Counted from the stretch's first letter, positions 18,505-27,572 are shown. The stretch: 54,534 nt of DNA from Candidatus Bathyarchaeota archaeon A05DMB-2 (GCA_018475625.1 JAAKEZ010000013.1:1-54534), one strand, 5' to 3'. The notes: a model not told the origin generated them from the sequence alone. Numbers and translations: made by a program.

Positions 18505-18530
18505 CCTCAGAAGAGGCTCCCCTTTTCCTT
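18503..18530 (+). terminator. hairpin plus pyrimidine tract after RuBisCO
   Basis: AGCCTC (18503-18508) pairs perfectly with GAGGCT (18513-18518) around a four-base loop, followed by CCCCTTTTCCTTATTT. It begins inside the RuBisCO stop codon and lies between two convergent genes. Confidence 0.6.
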
Positions 18531-18584
18531 ATTTAAAGAAAGAAACAAGGCTGTTTAATGCGCCAGTGATCTTATGATTTTGGG

Positions 18585-19505
18585 TCACAGGAAGATCCAA
18601 GGATACTTCCGTTGAACAACCTCGTTCACAGAATGGGGCGGAATTATGCCTTCTTCGCAGATTACGCCGTGAACATACTCGCGCCTCGTAACGTCAAAGG
18701 CGGGGTTTCGGATAATCAGCTTTTCAGGAGCTTCCATCCAGACCTCCGTGGGGCTGCGCTCCTCAATTTTCTCGTAGTCACCGCACAGAGTTGCGGCGTC
18801 AAACTTGAGAAGTTCCGAGACGACGTAGAACGGTTTCCGTGCCTCGTAAGCCAAGACGGCTATGGCGCTTGTTCCTATCTTGTTGACGACGTTTCCTTCC
18901 GAGGTCAACGCGTCTGCGCCCACAATCACGAGGTCAACGTCGTTCATGAAGGCTCGGGCGGCTGAATCCACAATCATCGTCGTCTTGATGCCGAGCGCTA
19001 CGAGTTCTTTGGCGGTGATTCTGCCTTGAAGCGCTGGGCGCGTCTCCGTGCAGATAACTTCGAAGTTTCTGCCGTCTTCCTTGGCTTTGCTTAGCAGGCG
19101 GGTCACGGTGGACGAGTGGCAGTGCGTTAGGATTACTGAGCCGTCGCGGATTCTTTTAGCACCTATCTCCGCGATGAGTTCTTTTGAGGCTTCCAGCTTT
19201 TTCTGGAAGCTCTTTGAGCTTGAGGAAACCAGCGAAGCTAAGGCAGAGACACTTCTCTCGTCGCAGTCTTCCACGCGGGTAATTATCCATTTGATGGCGT
19301 TCCTCATCAGTGGTTCAGTTTCCCTCGACGCGAAAAGAACGGTTTTGGCTTCATCGAGTTCCTTAACAAAGTTTTCACGCGTTTTTGCTCGTGTCTCCTG
19401 AGCCAAAGCTTCCAGCGCTTTAATGGCGGCGATGGCGACGTTTCTTGCGCCCTGCACCTCCAACCTGCGGATTCTGTCAACCGTTTCGCGTACTTTTTCA
19501 GCCAT
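18585..19505 (-). CDS. ribose-1,5-bisphosphate isomerase
   Basis: Member of the eIF2B-alpha/MtnA-like isomerase family that converts ribose-1,5-bisphosphate to ribulose-1,5-bisphosphate, the step between AMP phosphorylase and RuBisCO. The catalytic pair is present as C129 (THCHSSTV) and D198 (VGADALTSEG), matching the Cys/Asp pair of the Thermococcus enzyme. Length 306 aa, family-typical. The start is ATG 19505, with GAGGG 8 bases ahead; frame extends upstream but into the divergent promoter and is not protein-like. The presence of RuBisCO and AMP phosphorylase beside it argues against an initiation-factor or methylthioribose function. Confidence 0.93.
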   Translation of the reverse strand: MAEKVRETVDRIRRLEVQGARNVAIAAIKALEALAQETRAKTRENFVKELDEAKTVLFASRETEPLMRNAIKWIITRVEDCDERSVSALASLVSSSSKSFQKKLEASKELIAEIGAKRIRDGSVILTHCHSSTVTRLLSKAKEDGRNFEVICTETRPALQGRITAKELVALGIKTTMIVDSAARAFMNDVDLVIVGADALTSEGNVVNKIGTSAIAVLAYEARKPFYVVSELLKFDAATLCGDYEKIEERSPTEVWMEAPEKLIIRNPAFDVTRREYVHGVICEEGIIPPHSVNEVVQRKYPWIFL

Positions 19506-19596
19506 AACTTTGCCCTCGAGATTTGTGTTTGTTAAACGAAATATGAATGGCGAAACATATAAGGCAATTGAAACAAGTCTCATAGGTGACCCACGC

Positions 19597-20742
19597 ATGG
19601 AAATGCTGCCAGAAAACGAAACCGTCCGGAACTTATTGAAGCCGATAGTCGGTCCATGGTACGAGGCGCTGGAGAACCCGCAGAAAGCCCAAAAACAGGT
19701 TCTATGCAACCTGATTAAGAAATACGGAACCACAGACTACGGAAACAGCCATAACGCACTTCAAATCGCGGGAACATCCGATTATCAAGCGAACTTTCCG
19801 ATAATCGACTACAAGGGACTCTCGCCATATCTTACGAAAGCAAAAGACGGGAACTACAAATCTATTCTACCTGAACCGCCAGAATGCTGGGTCATGACTA
19901 GAGGCTCAACTGGAAAAGCCAAGGTACTGCCAGCCACGCAGACACATCTTAAACAGATTTTTACCTGTGGCGCAAGAGCGCTGGTGCATTACGCGTTGAG
20001 AACGAAGAACTTTGACGTTTTCGCAGGTGACATTCTGAACCTGAATTTTCCCAGTAGCGTCCACACCATGACCACAGACGGCAAAGAAGTCACTTACGGC
20101 TACAGTTCAGGAACCTACGCGCGGCTCAACCCCATGTTTGACAGGGTCAGCTTGCTGCCGCGCCAAGAAGACATAGACGCGCTTGGTTCCGGAATCGCCA
20201 AGAGCGACTGGGAGAAACGGTTTGAGTTAGCCTATCAGCAAGCACTCGGCAAGAACGTGACCGCGACCATGGGCGTGACACCAGTAATAATGGCGTTCGC
20301 CAGATACGTCAAACGGAAGCACGGCAAGAAACCCGCTGACCTATGGAAATTTCAGGCGCTTTTCTGCACCAGCGTGCGCAAGATACAGTTCAAGTATGGA
20401 CCCGTTCTCAGAAAATACTTTGGACCCGCACCAATCGTGGAGATGTACACGGCGACCGAGGGCGTATTCGCCCAACAATATGACGATTTGCCGTACGTGA
20501 CGCCTAACTATGACGCCTACTTCTTCGAGGTTGCCACCGGCAAGGGCGTGAAAATGCTGTATGAACTCAAACGGGGCGAATGGGGCAAGTTGATAATCTC
20601 CTCATGCATGTTCCCCCGCTACGACATCGGCGACATGATAGAAGCAGCTGGAAAAAACTATTTCCGAGTGTTCGGAAGACTGAATGCGCTAACGCTTCTG
20701 GAACACAGATTGTACCGGTTGTTTCTGGGATGGCTTCTCTAA
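19597..20742 (+). CDS. GH3-like acyl-acid adenylating enzyme
   Basis: The protein resembles the GH3 auxin-responsive family, members of the ANL adenylating superfamily that activate carboxylic acids with ATP. Visible features are the ATP-loop-like VMTRGSTGKAK (about 97-107), GYSSGTYARL, the aromatic/adenine motif EMYTATEGVFAQ and the hinge-like YDIGDMIEA. It ends soon after FRVFGRLN, so the usual C-terminal amidating domain is reduced or absent (381 aa against about 500-600). ATG 19597 is chosen because AGGTGAC lies 7 bases upstream and a CATATAAG TATA element is at about 19555-19562. Divergent from ribose-1,5-bisphosphate isomerase, 91 bases apart. Substrate unknown. Confidence 0.85.
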   Translation: MEMLPENETVRNLLKPIVGPWYEALENPQKAQKQVLCNLIKKYGTTDYGNSHNALQIAGTSDYQANFPIIDYKGLSPYLTKAKDGNYKSILPEPPECWVMTRGSTGKAKVLPATQTHLKQIFTCGARALVHYALRTKNFDVFAGDILNLNFPSSVHTMTTDGKEVTYGYSSGTYARLNPMFDRVSLLPRQEDIDALGSGIAKSDWEKRFELAYQQALGKNVTATMGVTPVIMAFARYVKRKHGKKPADLWKFQALFCTSVRKIQFKYGPVLRKYFGPAPIVEMYTATEGVFAQQYDDLPYVTPNYDAYFFEVATGKGVKMLYELKRGEWGKLIISSCMFPRYDIGDMIEAAGKNYFRVFGRLNALTLLEHRLYRLFLGWLL

Positions 20743-21158
20743 GAAGGCGGAGATGGAGGAGGATAGCGTCTCCGTGCCATGCTGGCGAAGTATATGGCGG
20801 CGATTATTATGATTACGCCGATTATCAGGAGCACGAAAGCCGCGTCCATCCCTGCCGTAAGAAAACCAGTGATTCGGAGCAATGCAAAGAAGCCGATGAT
20901 TATCAGGATTAAGCCGCCGATCAGCCATGCGACAAAGCCGTACTCGCCTTTCTCGTGTTTCTCGCCCTTTTCCGGTTCCCTCTTTTCATGCTTCTCTTCT
21001 TTCTCGCCCTTCTCAGCTTTTTCTTCTCTCCGTGGAGGTGGCGCTGGGGGTGCTGCCGCAGGCGCCGCTGGCGCTTCCACTTTCAAAGAGGCTCCACATC
21101 GCGGGCAGAAAGCCATATCTTCTTCAACTTTATTGCCGCATTTTGGACAGTACGCCAT
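20739..21158 (-). CDS. zinc-ribbon membrane protein
   Basis: The N-terminus YCPKCGNKVEEDMAFCPRCG is a classic zinc_ribbon_2 domain (two CxxC knuckles). It is followed by an Ala/Pro-rich linker, a long Glu/Lys/His charged stretch (EKGEKEEKHEKREPEK) likely to be disordered or helical, and two transmembrane helices with a basic/Pro-rich tail. Start ATG 21158, preceded by AAGGTGAGG. Its stop overlaps the convergent GH3 stop by four bases. Similar ribbon-plus-helix proteins are common in archaea; function unknown. Confidence 0.85.
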   Translation of the reverse strand: MAYCPKCGNKVEEDMAFCPRCGASLKVEAPAAPAAAPPAPPPRREEKAEKGEKEEKHEKREPEKGEKHEKGEYGFVAWLIGGLILIIIGFFALLRITGFLTAGMDAAFVLLIIGVIIIIAAIYFASMARRRYPPPSPPS

Positions 21159-21280
21159 AAACCTCACCTTAACAAAAGAACCTTATCGGTGAATAAGTAT
21201 TTAAAATATACACTCGCGTCTTGCAAAAAAGGAAAAGCATATGTGCTGTAACCGCAAATAGTCGAGTAGGGGAAGGTAGA

Positions 21281-21775
21281 TTGAGCGAAAAATCAAGTGC
21301 TCAAAGGAAACCGTATAAAGCGACTGAAAACCTGGTAAGCGGCGTCGCAGCAGGTTTCGTCTTAATTCTAATCGCCATAATCTTCATCAACACTCCAGGT
21401 CTCTGGGACAGCATCGTGTCATTTTTCAGCAACCTCACCTTCGCCACGGTTCCTGGAACCGACATATCCCTGCCCGCGCCGATAGCTCCAAGCGCACACA
21501 CGATCCTTTACGGCGCTGTTTTCCAGTTCGTTCTAGGTGTGGGAATAATGGAAATCATGGTTCTGGCGCTTAGGCTTGCGCTACATTCGCCCGTGAGCAG
21601 GGTCGCAGAGACAGTTGGGAACATTGTGTTCTGGTTCGGAACCACCTACCTGGTAAATACCTATTTGAATGATGCAGCAACCATAAACAAGTGGTTCGTT
21701 TTCTGGGCTGGACTACTTGTGTTCCTTGGCTTGTCCCTGTTAGCCAGAGGTTTCGTTCTCTTAGCTAAGCGGTGA
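21281..21775 (+). CDS. hypothetical four-helix membrane protein (164 aa)
   Basis: Not recognised. A basic N-terminus (EKSSAQRKPYKATEN) precedes four hydrophobic helices at about 20-45, 70-100, 110-125 and 135-160. Start TTG 21281 is favoured by GGGGAAGGTAG immediately ahead. A T/A-rich GTATTTAAAATATA around 21198-21211 is a promoter candidate. Its last 15 bases overlap the convergent glycosyltransferase. Confidence 0.75.
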   Translation: MSEKSSAQRKPYKATENLVSGVAAGFVLILIAIIFINTPGLWDSIVSFFSNLTFATVPGTDISLPAPIAPSAHTILYGAVFQFVLGVGIMEIMVLALRLALHSPVSRVAETVGNIVFWFGTTYLVNTYLNDAATINKWFVFWAGLLVFLGLSLLARGFVLLAKR

Positions 21776-22504
21776 GCGCCTCAGGTTCTGCACCTTCAGG
21801 TGCCACCAGAGCGATATAACTTGCCCAAACATGCTTAACGAATCCTGTAGAAGTCGCACTTTCGTTTCTCTGCCGCTCTTCCAGTCCACAGGAATTTCCT
21901 TTATCCTGTAGCCTCTGCGGTGTGCTCGGACGAGGATTTCCGTGTCCCAAAACCAGTGACCCGCACTTACTTCGTCGAGCAACTGCATAAGCGGCTCACG
22001 TTTGAACGCCTTGAAGCCGCACTGGTGGTCTTTCAGTTTGGAGCCTAATAGCCAGCGAACCAGAAGATTGTATGCTTTTGAAGCAATATGCCGTGTGCCG
22101 CTTCTCTTAACCCTGCTCTCAGCCAGCATCCTCGAACCCGTAACGATGTCGAAGCCTTCAGATTCCACGCTGCGGATGAGCGCGTCCAAGTGGCGCACGT
22201 CGGTAGCCAAATCCACATCCATGTAAACCAGTATGCTGCCGCTGGCTTGTTTGAACGCGTTTTTGAGTGCATTTCCTCTCCCCAAACGCTTATCCCTGTG
22301 GATGTGTTTCACCACGCTGGGAAAACGTGCGGCAAGGACTGCGGCTTTCTTGTTGGTGCCATCGGTGCTGCCGTCCTCAGCAATGATTACCTCAAGAAAA
22401 ACCTCATATTTTTCGAGCGCGTCCATGACTTTCGTCACCGCCGACTCGATGCTGTCAGCTTCATTGTAGGTTGGAAGAACGACTGAGACCTTAATAGATG
22501 GCAT
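21761..22504 (-). CDS. family 2 glycosyltransferase, dolichyl-phosphate sugar synthase type
   Basis: A GT-A fold enzyme of the DPM1 type, predicted to move mannose or glucose from a nucleotide sugar to a polyprenyl phosphate at the cytoplasmic membrane face. The VVLPTYNEADSI start, EDGSTDGT, the DxD-type YMDVDLATD (about 95-103) and the DHQCGFKAFKRE motif are all present. 247 aa, without membrane helices, as in soluble DPM synthases. It is the last gene of a four-gene minus-strand block and sits two bases from the PMT-family gene, which would use its product as sugar donor. Confidence 0.92.
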   Translation of the reverse strand: MPSIKVSVVLPTYNEADSIESAVTKVMDALEKYEVFLEVIIAEDGSTDGTNKKAAVLAARFPSVVKHIHRDKRLGRGNALKNAFKQASGSILVYMDVDLATDVRHLDALIRSVESEGFDIVTGSRMLAESRVKRSGTRHIASKAYNLLVRWLLGSKLKDHQCGFKAFKREPLMQLLDEVSAGHWFWDTEILVRAHRRGYRIKEIPVDWKSGRETKVRLLQDSLSMFGQVISLWWHLKVQNLRRSPLS

Positions 22505-22506
22505 CC

Positions 22507-24246
22507 TCAGAACACCCAGCTATAGAACCACTTCAAGCTGTCAATCTGTCCAGTTGACGCCGGCGTGCCGGAAATGACGGGGTAGAACAGCGCAAACAGC
22601 AGCACCACCACCGCAAAAAAGGCGACGGCAGCTACTTTCACCCATCTGTTACTCCAGTACTTGCTGATAAAGTAGGCAGAAGCCAGGCAGAGGAGCGGCA
22701 CGCTAACGTAGAAGTGATAGATGAACGTGATTCTCGAGATGATGATGTAGGGAAGCCACTGGAAAAAGAAAACAACCGCGATGAAAACCGCAGCCAAATC
22801 AAACCCTCCAACAGCGCCCTCAACTACCGCCGTTTGTTTAGTTGCATTTTTACGAAAACGACTGCGCAGGGCTGCTGCCGCTGTGGCTGTCGCACCAATA
22901 ATTGATGCGAATCCTACCCACCAAATCGCGGGGTTACCTAGCAGCGTGATGGTTGACTTCATGTTAAGCGGCAGGGATGAGCCGTAAAGCCACACGGGTT
23001 TCAGCATTAAAGGCCAACTCCACCACGCCGAAGAGAACGGGTGAGTCGCAACCAACGTTGAGTGGTAGATGTACATCGACCCCTGCAGCCCCAAAACATC
23101 CAGAAACGAGCGCCCCGCAAGCATGTCCGGGATGTACGTGAGGAAGTAGATGCACACGGCAATCAGCAGAAACGAGGGAAGCAGATAAAACGGGTGGTCT
23201 AGAATAGCGTTAAGCTTCTTGGACAGGCTTCCCGCCAGCCGCCTGACATCTTTCAGTCTCAACGCGAAGAGGATAACGAGCATTCCTATGAAGCCGTAGA
23301 GCACAAGCCACTTCGTAGAGAACCCGAGCGCGAAAAACAGGAACGACAGGAACAATGGTAGAACTGATGTCTTCCACCCTTCTTTGAACAGGTTTGCGAG
23401 GTATATAAAGAAGAAAAGCTGAGAAGTCAACGAAAAAAACACCACGTAAGTGTCCACAGTTGCCATCCGCGCCATCGTGAAATGCATAAAATCAAAAGTC
23501 AAGAGTAAGGCGGAGGCGAACGCGCCAATCCATGTGCCAAACAGTTTCTTGCCCAAAACGTAAATCAACGGAATCATCAGCATGGCGAAAACGGCGCCCA
23601 TTATCCGCCAGCCGAACGGGCTGAAACCGAAAATTACGATTCCCGAGGCGATTATGAATTTTCCCAGCGGCGGGTGCGTCCACTCGTACGGATGCTGAAG
23701 ATGCAGGTAATTTTCCGCCGTTCGAACATAATATACTTCGTCGAAGAAGGTTTCCGACATGTACGTGAGCGGAACCTGAACCTTCCCTTGCTCGTCAACC
23801 AGCCTCTGCAGGTTCGCGTCAGAAGCGCCCTCGCTGTTTACCGCGACGATTGGAAGTTTCTGGTTATCTTGGCTGAGAACCGCCAACTCGGCGATTTCAA
23901 CAGAAGCCTGTTCAAAATCAAAACGCACATATCGAGTGTTGCTGTTAATGGTGGTTTTGTTCCATTTATAATAGGCATAAGGATATGTAATGTTAAGGCT
24001 TCCTTGAAAGTTCCAGTTTCCATGCGAACCAGTATAAACTTGAACGATAGTTGAGCCGTTCTTGACTAACAGGTAAATGGTGCCGACGTTCTGTGTCGTG
24101 CCGAGGTCAACGTAGAAAGCCTTGTTTCCATGAGTTTGCCAAGTGCTGACGGGAATCTGTGTTGAGCCGAGGTTTGAGACCGCGATTGAAAAGAAAACTG
24201 TGCAGAGCACGGCAATAGTCAACATGTCTCGCTTGTTGATGTCCAT
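22507..24246 (-). CDS. PMT-family dolichyl-phosphate-mannose protein mannosyltransferase with extra N-terminal beta domain
   Basis: GT-C polytopic enzyme (579 aa) that transfers mannose from a dolichyl phosphate to protein Ser/Thr. The first helix (about 8-28) is followed by a soluble region of about 120 residues that looks like a discoidin (F5/8 type C) beta-sandwich (VDLGTTQNVGTIYLLVKNG, NTRYVRFDFEQASVEIAELAV). The family signature follows: FFDEVYYVRTA with the catalytic Asp-Glu, and EWTHPPLGK. About ten further helices continue to the C-terminus. The inserted domain before the DE motif is unusual. Operon with the flanking glycosyltransferases (gaps of 2 and 6 bases). Confidence 0.88.
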   Translation of the reverse strand: MDINKRDMLTIAVLCTVFFSIAVSNLGSTQIPVSTWQTHGNKAFYVDLGTTQNVGTIYLLVKNGSTIVQVYTGSHGNWNFQGSLNITYPYAYYKWNKTTINSNTRYVRFDFEQASVEIAELAVLSQDNQKLPIVAVNSEGASDANLQRLVDEQGKVQVPLTYMSETFFDEVYYVRTAENYLHLQHPYEWTHPPLGKFIIASGIVIFGFSPFGWRIMGAVFAMLMIPLIYVLGKKLFGTWIGAFASALLLTFDFMHFTMARMATVDTYVVFFSLTSQLFFFIYLANLFKEGWKTSVLPLFLSFLFFALGFSTKWLVLYGFIGMLVILFALRLKDVRRLAGSLSKKLNAILDHPFYLLPSFLLIAVCIYFLTYIPDMLAGRSFLDVLGLQGSMYIYHSTLVATHPFSSAWWSWPLMLKPVWLYGSSLPLNMKSTITLLGNPAIWWVGFASIIGATATAAAALRSRFRKNATKQTAVVEGAVGGFDLAAVFIAVVFFFQWLPYIIISRITFIYHFYVSVPLLCLASAYFISKYWSNRWVKVAAVAFFAVVVLLFALFYPVISGTPASTGQIDSLKWFYSWVF

Positions 24247-24252
24247 TCCCGG

Positions 24253-25491
24253 TTAACCTGCCTCCTTGAAGTTCTCTGCCGTTTTGGCAGGGCTGGTTCG
24301 GAGCCGTGTCCGCCCTTTCAGCTCATCCCACATGAGTATCAAAACGTACATGAACGTTAATAGATTAATCAAGCTTACCGCCAAAACCACCGGGTCACCG
24401 CTGAGATTAGGACCATACGGCAAGCCTACATAAGCATTCAGCCAGTAAAGAACGTAAGCCACGTTAACAAAAAAGGTCCCCGTCAAAACCGCATACAGCA
24501 AACGCGACTTCTTGACGAACGGAAACAGCAACGCCAGCATGCTTATAGCTGGAAACAGGTACCGCTCATGAATCCGAGTGGGCAGCATGAAGAAACCGAA
24601 GAATAAAACGAAAGCGCCAAACAGCATAAGAGCCTCGTCGGAAGCACCGCCGCATTTGTGGACAAAATACAGCGTAAACAGTGCCAGCGCCGCGAAAAGT
24701 GCCCAGCCTACAGTGTTAAGCGTCAAGAAACCGACGCCTTGAATGTCAGGTATCCACATGCCCCCGAGACCCCACATGTTAAACGCGTTAAGAGAAGTAA
24801 CTTGGTAACTCGGATTATTGTACGCACCGAAATAGATGTTGCTCAGGAAAGTCACCGGGTTGTTCCACTCAAACGGGATAATCACCACAAAAACCGTGAC
24901 AACAACCGCCAGCAACGAGGTTAGCAGACGCCGCCACTGCGACCTGTACTTGCTAAGGATGAGGTATGCGATTAGCGGTGCCAAAGCGATTCCCTGCGGT
25001 TTCGTCAGAACGCCAAGCGCGAAAGTCACCGCCGAAAGCTCAGGCTTCGAAGCCAAAGCCAGCATGACCGAGAGGACAAGGAAGAACGTATAGATGGCAT
25101 CGAACTGTCCCCAAACCGCCCCGTTAAAAACCACAGCGGGGTTAAACGCGTAAAGGGCAGTAGCCAAAAGCGCCATGTTGAACGTTAAACGTTTCCGTAC
25201 GAACGCAAAAATCAGTCCCGCCGTGGCAAGGTCGAACAGGTTGGGAACCAGCTTGATGACGTAAGCCATCTGCGGCGTTCCTGAGAGCGAGAGCGCGTTC
25301 GCCAAGGAGCCGAAGCCCCAGAAAAGATAGATGTTGAAAGGCGGATAATCGCAGAAGCGAACCACATTATAGAAAGTTCGGGGTCCAACCTGTGCAGCAG
25401 TGCCAAACCACGATGCAAAAGTGCTCAGGTCTAATTGATAACCGGGCACAGCGAACAGGAGAAACCTGACTAGAAACGAAAGCGCAAGCAC
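24253..25491 (-). CDS. polytopic GT87/PIG-M-like glycosyltransferase
   Basis: A GT-C-type membrane protein (412 aa or more) with about ten helices. Landmarks are QLDLSTFASWFG (the first-loop acidic site), YPPFNIYLFWG, NPAVVFNGAVWGQFDAIYTFF and LTKPQGIALAPL, typical of GT87/mannosyltransferase proteins acting on lipid-linked sugars outside the membrane. The first usable start is GTG 25491, but protein-like sequence (KINLALGRRAAIG) continues upstream in frame to about 25536. A GAGAGGG ribosome site sits 9 bases before an ATC codon there; see findings. The gene is six bases upstream of the PMT gene in the same transcript. Confidence 0.85.
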   Translation of the reverse strand: MLALSFLVRFLLFAVPGYQLDLSTFASWFGTAAQVGPRTFYNVVRFCDYPPFNIYLFWGFGSLANALSLSGTPQMAYVIKLVPNLFDLATAGLIFAFVRKRLTFNMALLATALYAFNPAVVFNGAVWGQFDAIYTFFLVLSVMLALASKPELSAVTFALGVLTKPQGIALAPLIAYLILSKYRSQWRRLLTSLLAVVVTVFVVIIPFEWNNPVTFLSNIYFGAYNNPSYQVTSLNAFNMWGLGGMWIPDIQGVGFLTLNTVGWALFAALALFTLYFVHKCGGASDEALMLFGAFVLFFGFFMLPTRIHERYLFPAISMLALLFPFVKKSRLLYAVLTGTFFVNVAYVLYWLNAYVGLPYGPNLSGDPVVLAVSLINLLTFMYVLILMWDELKGRTRLRTSPAKTAENFKEAG

Positions 25492-25648
25492 CGCCGCTAA
25501 ACCTATGGCTGCCCGTCTTCCAAGCGCAAGGTTGATTTTTTGTTCCCTCTCTGAAACTGTAATTCACGGGCTTTTTGGATAAAAGGGTTTTTGAAAACAG
25601 CACAGTCTCTGGCAAATGTTGGTTGCCGGCAAAATCTGGGCAGGCGCG

Positions 25649-27553
25649 TCAAGATGCCACCTTGTATATTCGCAGGGTTCCGTTATAAACGGGTTGCAAC
25701 CAGCTTACCTCGTCAAACTTCGCGGTGCATCCCGGGTAATATCTAAGCTCATCCAAGCCAACGTAAACATATGACACGTTATACGTGGTGACAACTTGCC
25801 GCAAATCCACCTCGGTTCCATTGTAAGCTCGGTCAATGTCGCTAAGCCTGTTCTGCACCTCATCAAGCGGCACTCCGTGACCGTAAGCCCAGTTGACGTA
25901 CGAGGCGACCGCCAATCGTCCCCCAATCATTATCGGCGGGCAGTGAATCGAGTAGTACGTCAAGAACACTGCCTTCTCAGGAGTGTTTTCTCTAACCCAC
26001 ATCCCTAAGTTATACTCGTCCCAGCTTGCCGCCGTGTAGTTTGTCCCGAGATTGTACGCTAAAACGTTCGCCGACGCCAGAACCGAAAACAAAAGTAGCA
26101 CCAAGGCCACGCTTCTCTTGATTTTCGCCAGAGCAGCGCCGCTCAGCACCGCGATTGGTATCCAGGCAAACGTGAAGAACTTGTACATGTCCCATGGATT
26201 AGGTGTGACGGAAATAAGGTTCGGAATGAGAATGAGAAAGAGAAGAACAAGCTTCAGCAGGGTGCCACTGACTTTTCTGATAAAAACCAAAGTGACAATG
26301 AGGGGAACTCCGAGGTTCAAAAAATAAAACAGAACTGGATTATCCTTCAGGAAATTCAACACCCAAAGAGGCGCGATGACTATTGGAACCGCAGGATTAC
26401 CAGAAATGATGAACGGCAGCGCCAAGCCAGCCGACACCAAAAAGTACAGGTAATGCTTTCTGAAAGTCCCCGCTTTCAGCAGGATGCTCACGAAGTAAGC
26501 AACGTAGCAGCAAATGAACGATATAACATGGAATGGAAACACCAAGCCTGCCAATATGCCCGCCAAGATCACCCTGTTTTTGTCGCCCATGTCTCTGAGA
26601 AGCGCCAGAACAAGCACAAAAACTGGCAAGCCAATAAGAAGCGGTCTCTGCTGAAGCAGATTATCAAACATGGGTGGCAAACCGAATAAACCAGCGTATT
26701 GGAAAGTGTAATTTTGCGCGGGGTTGAATGAGCCATCGGCGAATGCTGAGAAGAGCAAAAAGTAGGTGAAGCCCCAGCCGAACGTGGCGATGACTGCTGC
26801 AAATATTGCTTCGCGTTTGCCGTAAGCTCTTGCGAGAGCGTAAACTGCCAAGGCAAAAACCGCGATGAAGACCGCGTTCAAGAACGGCAGCAACTGCGGC
26901 AAGAAACCATAAACTTTCTCCAAAATAGCCGTGTGGAAATCCACGAAATAATGATAACTCATCTTTTCGCCTGCGTAGTAGGGCATCTGCGGCGGGAAAT
27001 TGCCGTTGTTCACGCTCTCAATTATCTCGTAGTGAAGAGGCGTGTCCTGCCAGTTGGAGCCTGTCAAAGCAATACCTGAACCAGTTTCAAGCCAGACGCT
27101 TCGGTAAAGAACCGCAAAAGAGACAACAAAAATCAGCAGGATAACTGCCAGAATCGCCCTGTTCCGCTTGCCCGTTTTGATGAAATCCTTGACGGAAAAA
27201 GCGGCTTGCTTGCGCCAATCAACCAGCCCATAGACCGCGGTTAAAAACAGGAAAGTGCCGATAATGGTAAGCGGGGAATACCCGAAAAGCAAAGACACAT
27301 AATACACCAGCTGCGTAGACACCAACACGCTGAAAATCGGGACAAACGCGAGAATCTCGTAGGTTTTTAGCTCGAAGAATCTGAAGAAAATCAAGCCGGG
27401 GACGAGAAAGGTGAAGACAAATGCCGTTAAAAGCGCAACAGTAGCCGACATAAACGATGCCAAAACCAGCACCAGCAGAACGGTGAATACCCAATGCCTC
27501 TGCAGGGAAGTCAGTGCTGGTTTTTTCTTAACTTGATCCGTTAGTGAAGGCAT
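25649..27553 (-). CDS. large polytopic membrane protein, glycosyltransferase-C-like
   Basis: A 634-aa protein with about 13 membrane helices and a soluble C-terminal part of about 130 residues. The layout and the loop motif SNWQDTPLHYEI followed by YHYFVDFHTA recall DUF2298-type GT-C proteins, but I cannot assign a reaction. The first gene of the glycosylation block, it is probably leaderless: TATA element GTTATAAAAC (27573-27582, read as GTTTTATAAC on this strand) lies 26 bases before ATG 27553. Role in protein or lipid glycosylation is inferred from neighbours. Confidence 0.75.
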   Translation of the reverse strand: MPSLTDQVKKKPALTSLQRHWVFTVLLVLVLASFMSATVALLTAFVFTFLVPGLIFFRFFELKTYEILAFVPIFSVLVSTQLVYYVSLLFGYSPLTIIGTFLFLTAVYGLVDWRKQAAFSVKDFIKTGKRNRAILAVILLIFVVSFAVLYRSVWLETGSGIALTGSNWQDTPLHYEIIESVNNGNFPPQMPYYAGEKMSYHYFVDFHTAILEKVYGFLPQLLPFLNAVFIAVFALAVYALARAYGKREAIFAAVIATFGWGFTYFLLFSAFADGSFNPAQNYTFQYAGLFGLPPMFDNLLQQRPLLIGLPVFVLVLALLRDMGDKNRVILAGILAGLVFPFHVISFICCYVAYFVSILLKAGTFRKHYLYFLVSAGLALPFIISGNPAVPIVIAPLWVLNFLKDNPVLFYFLNLGVPLIVTLVFIRKVSGTLLKLVLLFLILIPNLISVTPNPWDMYKFFTFAWIPIAVLSGAALAKIKRSVALVLLLFSVLASANVLAYNLGTNYTAASWDEYNLGMWVRENTPEKAVFLTYYSIHCPPIMIGGRLAVASYVNWAYGHGVPLDEVQNRLSDIDRAYNGTEVDLRQVVTTYNVSYVYVGLDELRYYPGCTAKFDEVSWLQPVYNGTLRIYKVAS

Positions 27554-27572
27554 GTGGTTTAGAAGCGTTTTG

